Shown one piece after another: positions 56,939 to 64,000 of a stretch of DNA of 64,000 nt; within the stretch, counting starts at the first letter, position 1, and each line of letters begins with the position of its first letter. The position numbers and the translations under genes are program-made. This stretch comes from Timema cristinae (taxonomy: Eukaryota > Arthropoda > Insecta > Phasmatodea > Timematidae). The notes beneath the pieces are model-generated. The model made no database searches and had not been told where the DNA came from. It worked only from the letters and a program-made list of their open reading frames with translations. The DNA lies in NCBI GenBank assembly GCA_039000515.1, contig JBCFYV010011135.1:25103725-25167724 (forward strand), in the 5' to 3' direction.

Positions 56939-57081
56939 AATATAAACTAAACATTTTGTTGAAAGTGTCTTGCGAACATTTTGGGGGGATTGGGGGCGGG
57001 GGGGTGTCGGTTTAGTTAGGCACCAAAAAAATCTATGTACTGAGAGCTCAAAGGTTGAATCTGTATAACTGCTTTGTAGTA

Positions 57082-58352
57082 CAGTGCAATCTCCTTCTAC
57101 GGACACCTCTGAATAGCGGATGCTTCTTTATAACGGGCAGTATAAGTTTCCCAGGTAAAATAGCACAGACTCTTACGGCTAAACAACCTGCCAATAACGG
57201 AATTCCATAATAACGGAAATTGACACATTGTAATGATCCCGTTTTATTTCATTGCTTTCTAGTGCATTTAAATTTAGCCTGTGTCTATTTTATTTAGTCT
57301 TTACTGTAGTGTTGTTGTTTCACTTCCGTACACGTGCAAGCAGGCTGTGGTGAAGAACATTCGGTTTGCATGCTTACAGCCCTCGCAATAATTAAAGAAA
57401 AAACTCGCAGTGTAGGTGCGAGAAAGAGAGCAATATTCTTCATTTATAAATTTTATGTTATTTGTTTTTATGTTATTTTTCTAGAAATAATTTTACTTTT
57501 GTCCGTAAGAGCTCAGCAGCTTCCGGGCACAATTTGAATTTAAAGCCTGATAATTATTAGTGTTTGTTTTTTTCTTTTACTGGACAGAGTTGTTAACTGT
57601 CGATTTGGGCTAAGACGTGAATTGCCGATATGGTAAATTCATTATGTTCTATATATAAGGTAAATACAACTTTCAAGCATGTACCTTTTTCGACTATTAA
57701 ACAAAAATTATTTCTGTAGTTTCTCAATAAAAATAATATCAAATAACATGTATAAATTATGTTTAAATTATAAAATATTTAAATCACATCGCAGGTACGT
57801 GTTACAGATACCGCAGTGCGAACAAAATTTAAAGACCCATATTTATGTGTAGAACATCAACTTTTTTTTTAAGTCAATTTTTAGTATTTGACTGTAAGAA
57901 TAACAGCAAATCCATTAACTCGCGCGAAATGATAGCATTACTGCCTTCCTCCTCTAAGGAAAGTTTCTAAAAATAGACTAGGTTGTAATGAAAACGGTAC
58001 TTCAAGGTCTTACCTCCCACTCCTTCCTAACTGTCAGCGGGGGATGTTTCATCAGTTGACGGTGATCAGGCCTAGTGTCACTGTTTACACTAAACTTTAT
58101 TTGCTTATTGTTCTGTATATTATGCAATATGTACAGTAAGCTACGTACAGTTTTTATTCATTAGCCATAAAACCTGCATACATTAATGTACAGTGCAATA
58201 ATTAGATTGTGTTAGTTTATATTCAAATTATATAGGTCCATATAGATTAAAATGTGTTCATGAAGTATGATTTAAAAAAATCCCAACAACGGAAAACTCT
58301 TAATAAAGAGCTTTTTTTTACCCCCGGTAGCCACTATTAAGAGACGACACTG
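57082..58352. mobile_element. pogo/Tigger-like DNA transposon remnant
   Basis: Left end CAGTGCAATCTCCTTCTAC and the complement of the right end CAGTGTCGTCTCTTAATAG, both next to TA, are typical of pogo/Tigger elements (Tc1/mariner superfamily). Just inside the left end GGACACCTC and TATAACGGGCAG fit the same family. The interior (about 1.2 kb) has no recognisable transposase or CENP-B-type helix-turn-helix, so the copy is non-autonomous or badly decayed. Confidence 0.65.
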
Positions 58353-58520
58353 TATATCAAAAACCCACACGGTAAGTGCATCTAAAGCTCACATGTGTTT
58401 ATGTCACTGAGACCCATTTAGCAACACCGTTTGTTAGTTTGTTCACGATCGACAATTCTCTAATTAAATTTGAGTTGTATTGTGTTTGCATTGTAACCAA
58501 CCAACCAACCACTAAGCTAA

Positions 58521-58538
58521 ACCTAACCTAACCTAACC
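58521..58538 (-). repeat. Short (ACCTA)n, arthropod-type telomere unit
   Basis: Three and a half repeats of ACCTA (complement TAGGT, i.e. the TTAGG series), preceded by (CCAA)n. Too short to mean a telomere; it may be chance or an interstitial trace. Confidence 0.4.
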
Positions 58539-58546
58539 ATTGTTTT

Positions 58547-58768
58547 TTAGCACCTCATCTTACTACACTTTCGGGTTATATACTTAAGTACTAATCATGG
58601 TTTTAGGGATTAGGAAGGTTATATTTATAGGTAGTGTGACCCATTTGCATGTGGGTGTAGTGAGATTTTTTTTTAATAAAACACCCTCAGTACACTAAAC
58701 TGAGATTCGAATCTTGATTTCCCCGTCATCGGCAGTCTAGTCTACTGCAATGGTCACCTAAGCTGGTG
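58547..58768 (-). mobile_element. tRNA-derived SINE, family C
   Basis: Tail (TTAGCACCTCATCTTACTAC), shortened middle, B box AGATTCGAATC, A box degraded, head end CAGCTTAGGTGACC. Confidence 0.75.
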
Positions 58769-58824
58769 ATAACAAGTTATAATCGTTTAATTCTATACTT
58801 CGATTTAAACTGTTTTAGAATCAG

Positions 58825-59035
58825 CGTGGTGGGTAGGCTGGAGAGCGCAGTTGCCACATCGTGGGAGTTCGCACGCTACTACTATGGAAGCATACTCAGT
58901 GACTGTCAAGAAAGCTGGCAACGTGCATCAGTATAACATGAGGAGTCACTCTGGTTTTGACAATGGCGTACACTTCCGGGATCATTGGTTGATACCAAGT
59001 TATCTAGCTTGGTCAAGGAGAGTGTTACAAAACTG
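58825..59035 (+). other. GC-richer island, possible decayed exon
   Basis: Stands out from AT-rich flanks. One frame reads VGRLESAVATSWEFARYYYG, then two stops, then WRTLPGSLVDTKLSSLVKES up to a donor-like CTGAG|GTATGC at about 59036. Another frame is open for 61 codons (58851-59036). I cannot identify either. It could be a dead exon or a repeat fragment of unknown type. Confidence 0.25.
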
Positions 59036-59039
59036 AGGT

Positions 59040-59725
59040 ATGCTATCATCTCGGTTTACATAAACATAAACTGAAACCCCCTCACCCTCCTCCGAAATCT
59101 AAACAAAAATTAATAATTATTATAAAATATAAAAATTATAAAATAATATTGTAATAATATTTGTATTGTAGTAATAATTTGCAAATTAAAAAAAATACAG
59201 TCGTAATTAATTACAGTTTCCCTTTCTTAACCGGACTAAACATCTGTGATCAATAAGATGTAATATTCCCATGAATTCTTCCGCACACGGAGATAAAAAT
59301 ATATTAAATTTCTTAAAAATCTATATATTATATTTGACCCATGCATTGCATTCACTAATAATTAATAAACTTTTTATAACTTTGAATGGGAAATTTACTA
59401 GTTTTTTATATACAAAAATATGTAGAATTAGTATATTTTCCATTAAGTCATAAAAAGTATATCAATTATTAGTGAATGCAAGAACAGGTCCACTTGAATA
59501 TTTTTTGTATGAAATTTTGATTATTTTTTTTCCGTGCATGTCAGATTCATCTTTTCCCCTCCCCCCACCCCTTTTTTTTCCACGCTGTTTAGTTTTGAGA
59601 TGACCGTCATCGTCGAGCAATATTTGAATAGTGAGCCCCCCCCCTCCCTCTCCACCCTAAAGAAAATTCAGGGTAAGTGCCTGTGCCGAAGGTTTAGGTA
59701 CGTTTTGGATATAAAGATTCTTCTT
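59040..59725. other. No gene recognised
   Basis: AT-rich with C runs (59637-59646). TATCAATTATTAGTGAATGC near 59460 is a partial inverted copy of TGCATTCACTAATAATTAAT at 59346. Confidence 0.3.
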
Positions 59726-59728
59726 CTT

Positions 59729-59940
59729 TTTTATCTGATTACCAAACCCTTTCCTTCACCTCTGACAAGACATCTTGTGAATGTGTGAGAAATACCAGGC
59801 TCCACAGTGGTTCGGATCCCACGTTAAACTGTAGGTCCTCCATTTGATCTCACAATCACCCTACCATTACACATTAACGTAAGTGTGTAAACCCAAACGG
59901 GTAGTAAGACGCGGTGTAATAATAAATATAATAATAATAA
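59729..59940 (+). mobile_element. SINE family A, 5'-truncated
   Basis: Begins at TTTATCTGATTACCAAACCC, lacking both promoter boxes. The tail has a weaker hairpin (CCCAAACGGG). Confidence 0.87.
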
Positions 59941-59944
59941 TATA

Positions 59945-60445
59945 ATTATTATTATTATTATTATTTATTCTTGTGGGTAGTTTCGATGTTATCCTAACAC
60001 TGAAATCAGTACTTGGAAAAACCTCCACTTCTAAAATACAGGAGAATAGAGTGGGTGATGGGGGAGGGTGGGGAGGGAGGGGCTCAGAATCAATATAGGT
60101 GGACCCCAGGGTGCGGATAAGGGTGTCACAATGACGATGCGGGTAGGGTCAATGACTTTGGGTGACTTGTTAATTTAATGATCTGTGACTTTATGAGTGG
60201 TTGATCCTGGAACAGATCCTTTTTCTTAGAATGGTTGATATTCAAGATCTGTTGAGTTCAATATAATATGAAGAAAATTAACTTTTATGTTTCTACTGGA
60301 GAATTATTTGATTTTCTTTTGACCCAAAAAAAAAAGTTTTGCTCTAAAAACTGAAAGAAAAACAATGCCCCTAACTCATGTTTACTACACCCCCACATTA
60401 AACTATATTATAAAAATTATTATAATTATTATTATATAGATTATT
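59945..60445. other. No gene recognised
   Basis: G-rich patch at 60055-60085; otherwise AT-rich. Confidence 0.3.
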
Positions 60446-60448
60446 TAT

Positions 60449-60692
60449 TATTAGCACCGCGTCTTACTACCCTTTCGGGTTATACGCACTTACGCTAATA
60501 TGTAATGGTAGGGTGATTGTGAGATGAAATGTAGGACCTACAGTTTAATGTGGATCCGAACAACGGTGGCGGCCTGGCATTCCCCACATTCACAAATGTC
60601 TTGTCAGAGGTGAAGGAAGGGTTTGGAAATCAGATAAATCTGTGCCGGGACCGAGGATTGAACCACGGACCCCTAGACCGCCAGGGCACCTA
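60449..60692 (-). mobile_element. SINE family A, reverse, internal deletion in head
   Basis: Tail and body complete. Between the B box (GGATTGAACC on plus) and A box (CCCCTAGACCGCCAGGGCAC) about 28 bp are missing. Confidence 0.88.
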
Positions 60693-60737
60693 TATTATAA
60701 AAATAAGTTGGTTTCTGTTACCTTTTTTTATTTATTT

Positions 60738-60952
60738 TTAGCAACAAGTCTTGCTACCCGTTTGGGTTATACGCTTATATTTTTAATAAAGTGTACCCGT
60801 ATTTGCGTGGAGGGAGAATGGAAAACCATTTATGAAAAAAAAATACCCTCAGTCTATCTGACCGAGATTTGAACCTTGATCTGCCCATCATCAGTAGTCT
60901 AGTCTATTGCTAAAGTAGCTCGTTAGACTATGCGGCTACCGAAGCGGATGGT
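60738..60952 (-). mobile_element. tRNA-derived SINE, family C
   Basis: Minus-strand head CCGCTTCGGTAGCCGCATAG, A and B boxes, middle module CCTCCACGCAAATACGGG. The stretch before the tail is partly deleted. Confidence 0.8.
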
Positions 60953-60954
60953 GT

Positions 60955-61620
60955 ATATTACTCTTTCACGCAAAAACTACCAAACCAATTGTGACGAAAT
61001 CTCGTATGGATATAAGTTAGGACTACCTGTTAACATTTAAGTTTTTTTATTTAGGTCAAATTTATGTTTCCTTCATTTTATTTCAAGATGGCGGCTGCAA
61101 AATAACATCTGTTAATACTTCACTCAAAAACGACAAAATCTATTGTGTTGACATTCTTGAGTGGATATATCTTGGACGCCAAGTTGCCATAAAGGTTTGA
61201 CCAAAATGTATATCCGCCATTTTATTTAAAGTTTCCGGCCACAAGACACTACTTGTTGGCCTTTTTTTTTTTTTTTCTGTTGTTACTCTTTTACTCAAAA
61301 AGATTACACTGACTTTCTAGAAATTTTGCGTTAACATAACAAGGGGGTGTTAACATATTTTTAAGTACATTTTGTTTCATTGTGGTGGCTACCCAAAACC
61401 AAAATTTCGCTTTTGTCTCGGTTTACGCCAAAAAAATATGTTTTTTTTTTTACCAAACCAACCTTTAAAGTTTCTTATATATAAATATCTATAGTAAAAC
61501 AAATACCTTGCGAATAAAGGGTAATTAGATAGTATTAAATATAGTATAAATAAAGTTTGCAAACAACGTTTTGAGATGTAATTATAAATAAACTAGTGAA
61601 AGGGCGGTTCGCTAAAAACG
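60955..61620. repeat. Unclassified repeat-like block
   Basis: Two similar sub-blocks (ACTCTTTCACGCAAAAACTA and ACTTCACTCAAAAACGAC, each followed by a TTGTG and a GGATATA motif, then AAGATGGCGG or ATCCGCCATTTT) suggest an old internally repetitive element. No coding frame. Confidence 0.35.
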
Positions 61621-61624
61621 AGGA

Positions 61625-62350
61625 TCATCTGATATGTACGTTGTAACTTCAGCCGACAGAATTTGAAGAGGAAAACAAAAAAATAAAAAACCTTCATTTA
61701 ATTCACTAACGACCGTGTTGTATTACTGATGCTGCACAACAAAGAAAAATCGAGCCTCCCCCCCCCCACCCTGCCCCACCCCCCCAAACAAAAAACAAAG
61801 CAAAATGACCATCGATATCACGTAGGGTAGGTTTCGTTGTGTACTGGAACCTTATCGACAATGGGAAGCCTGTATGAGTTAGAGAATGAGAAAAAGGGGG
61901 GTAGATATGGGAGGGGGGGGTTTTGGGGTAGAAAAAAAAAAGCCAATTTAATTTGGACCGTGAAAACAACGTCATATTTCATAAGATATGTTCTAGCAGG
62001 GTTCTCTCTATCTTTTTTTTTGTTTCTGTTTATCTTTGTTGTCTTCGTTACAATGTGTGTGTGTGTGTGTGTGTGTGGTTTTGTACAGCATGTTACAAAT
62101 CATAGTAGCACCGAAAAAAAGATCTCATCGATTGTTTTATATTTCCAGAACGAAAGTGATGTATCTACTGAAAAAAATCATGGCATCATCCCGAATAGAG
62201 CCATACCGACCTAACAGCCGCCGTTTGTTGGCGAAGATATTGCCAACTTCTGGGGAAAAGTGCCATGTAATCAGCACAATGAACACTCCAGCCATTAATA
62301 TCAGTTTTTTAGACTGGATTAGCTACTCTTTTTTTTCCTTTTTTTTTTAG
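61625..62350. other. No gene supported; (TG)n and poly-C/G
   Basis: Poly-C at 61757-61766, G runs at 61895-61922 and (TG)n at about 62053-62078. Open frames of 125 and 104 codons (61837-62350) are built on these and lack recognisable domains. Confidence 0.35.
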
Positions 62351-62358
62351 TTCAAGTA

Positions 62359-62572
62359 CAGTAGCCCCATGGCTTCTTTGGTGCTTTCTGACAATCAACA
62401 TTTAGGTATATACCTAAATGATGATTGTCAGAAGTGACAGCTGCTAAACACATGTTTTTTCAGATCATATGGTTAGGCGTAGGGATACATAATTTGGTCT
62501 GGTAACTTTTCAAAGACGTCAGCTCTCAGCTGTGAGCTGTCAGTCAGCACCAAAGAAGTCATGGGGCTACTG
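62359..62572. mobile_element. TA-flanked MITE with inner hairpin
   Basis: The 214-bp element begins CAGTAGCCCCATGGCTTC and its right end is the complement (CAGTAGCCCCATGACTTC), about 27 bp with one mismatch. Both ends touch TA, as in Tc1/mariner-type elements. Near the left end a second palindrome (TTCTGACAATCAACATTTAG, then TATATA, then its complement) forms a stem of about 20 bp. No coding capacity. Confidence 0.85.
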
Positions 62573-62579
62573 TAGCTCC

Positions 62580-63200
62580 TCATTTGTACTCATAAGGCTG
62601 AGTTGATCCCATTTCAGACAACACTGCTTCACAGAAAAATCTGGAAGCACCAAAGGTCGAACCCGGGACTTTTGGATCCGTAGCCAGGATTTTTTTTTAT
62701 GAAAGTGACGTATGTACCAACGAAAATTTTTAAATAGAAATATTTTATTTATCATAAAATTATAAATAAAGCTTTTGGATATTTACTTTTGTCCTGTGAG
62801 GTTGGCATTAATTTATCAAATTGTTTACTTTCTCTTTTTCTATGTTTAATGGATCCTCTTTCTCTTACCCACAATCACTAAGCTGAACTAGACAAGGCGA
62901 TAAAGATTGATACAAACGTTCACAGAAAATAGAAAGCAGAATCTGCCTCAGTGGCGCAGCAATTCACACTCTGTATGTTGACCCAAGATGCATTGCAACG
63001 CTTTAAAACAACTGATTATCAATATATTTTATTTTCTAGTGGATAAACACATATTTTATATCATTCTCCCGACGTATGTTTTCAAATAATAGCGCTGTGT
63101 CGTGGCACAATCCAATACATCGATACACACGCTTTACATTAACTGGTTATTTCAAATCTCCTCACAACAGACAACGAAGCTGTCTGCTCGCATCTAGCTC
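62580..63200. other. No gene recognised; SINE-head-like traces
   Basis: GGTCGAACCCGGGAC (62656-62670) resembles a B box, and CTGCCTCAGTGGCGCAGC (62947-62964) an A box, but no full element can be delimited. Confidence 0.3.
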
Positions 63201-63204
63201 TACA

Positions 63205-63214
63205 GCGCATGCGC
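63205..63214. promoter_or_regulatory. Perfect GCGCATGCGC palindrome (NRF1-type site)
   Basis: Matches the NRF1/EWG consensus core and lies in a GC-richer 200-bp stretch (63150-63330), rare in this DNA. It may mark a promoter, but no exon was identified on either side. Confidence 0.3.
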
Positions 63215-63729
63215 ACTGATTTTAGACGGTTGGTTCTGTGTCTAACATCTCGAGCAGAGCGGACAAAGTAGAGATGAGTTGAACTTCAGAAGAACGGCTC
63301 ACGCCGATTAAGCGGAAATCTTGTGATTGGCATTGACATATTATTACATTGATCCTATAATAATATTGTGTTTTTATTTCTTAGTTTTTTATTTCGTATT
63401 ATTTGAAAAAAGATCAACTGACTGACATGTGTCACTTTTGCGTTAAGTTGAAGTTATAGAGCCAGTTGCTATGCTCGTACGTTTAGGGAGTCGTAAAATT
63501 AAATTAAAACATGTACTATATAAAATTAACCTCGCTAAAGATTAAACTTAAAGTTGTGTATAAATAATAAAATAATAGATCATGTTGTCTCTATGATAGT
63601 AGCTATTTTTTTATTTAAGTTACCCATCTATTTATTTCTTTTTTTTTTTACTTTTTTATATTATATTTTTTATCTTTCTTTGCGGCTCGTTACCCTTCAG
63701 GATTATTCACCTAAATAAACTTATGAGAT

Positions 63730-63803
63730 AACCGGCCCCTTGGTATAGTGGTCAGTTCACTTGGCTACGAGTCTAGGGGTCCCGGGCTAGATTCCCGATT
63801 AGT
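63730..63803 (+). mobile_element. tRNA-like sequence, probable SINE head
   Basis: GGCCCCTTGGTATAGTGGTC supplies an A box and GGGCTAGATTCCCG a B box at tRNA spacing. The acceptor and anticodon stems do not pair, so it is unlikely to be a tRNA gene. The family is not otherwise present here. Confidence 0.5.
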
Positions 63804-63903
63804 ACCTAAGATTTTTTTCCCGAAGGAGGAACTGCCTCAATAGTTACCATGGCTTGGTTATCGGACTTGAGTTAGGTTTATATGTTTCTGCTTGTTCCAC
63901 CAC

Positions 63904-64000
63904 CTTCATACTCACTATCACCCTCATACTCACTATCTCACCCTCATACTCACTATCACCCTCATACTCACTATCACCTCATACTCACTATCACCTCATA
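63904..64000 (+). repeat. Tandem array, 18-bp unit, continues past window
   Basis: The unit is CACTATCACCCTCATACT, about five copies with single-base indels, running off the right edge. Confidence 0.92.

Noticed and set aside
58521..58538. Telomere or chromosome end
   Set aside because: Only three and a half units, embedded in ordinary sequence.
63730..63803. Functional tRNA gene
   Set aside because: Acceptor and anticodon stems do not pair.
1..64000. LTR retrotransposon, endogenous virus or toxin gene
   Set aside because: I looked for protease/integrase or capsid-like motifs, long terminal repeats and primer-binding sites and saw none I could support.

Overview
This is a eukaryotic (animal) window, AT-rich and gene-poor, made up mostly of transposable elements and tandem repeats. 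It has spliced genes with GT/AG introns, tRNA-derived SINEs, a non-LTR retrotransposon, several classes of DNA transposon, long (AT)n, (TG)n and (AAT)n tracts and poly-C/G runs. I see no sign of bacterial or organellar DNA. A very short (ACCTA)n run, the arthropod telomere unit, and the repeat style fit an arthropod or another invertebrate, but the sequence does not fix the species.

Layout. 1-1.9 kb: one unidentified candidate exon (minus strand) and old repeats. 1.9-4.9 kb: an almost complete DNA transposon with 32-bp inverted termini, arrays of an 18-bp subterminal motif, and a spliced RNase-H-like transposase gene broken by one missing base. 4.9-7.36 kb: a 5'-truncated Jockey/CR1-like LINE split by a SINE. 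8.2-12.5 kb: the only host gene I can name, the 3' part of a Cep57-family centrosomal/microtubule-binding protein, with one very large exon, an intron carrying a MITE-like insertion, and a last exon. Its frame breaks all sit in short homopolymers and look like sequencing errors. 12.5-41.5 kb: SINE-rich DNA with a second LINE copy (22.7-23.6 kb), a 327-bp foldback hairpin (20.5 kb), a hAT remnant keeping its transposase C-terminus (26.2-27.0 kb), nested SINEs, and 78-bp and 83-bp tandem arrays. 41.5-44.6 kb: a 3-kb satellite of about 52 copies of a 58-bp unit. 44.6-64 kb: more SINEs, a 20-bp minisatellite, a pogo/Tigger-like element (57.1-58.4 kb), a TA-flanked MITE (62.4 kb) and a tandem repeat that runs off the right edge.

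The most interesting system here is a SINE network. Families I call A, B and C have different tRNA-like heads but share one 3' tail that ends in a small CCCG-AA-CGGG hairpin followed by (AAT)n. One 48-bp insertion consists of the tail alone and is flanked by a perfect 13-bp target-site duplication. Eight full-length or truncated A copies have recognisable duplications, so their insertion sites and nesting order can be read directly. The partner LINE is not visible in the window. Family D, E and F SINEs have other ends.

Family letters A-F are my own labels. I could run no database search, so family names rest on remembered motifs and are marked accordingly.
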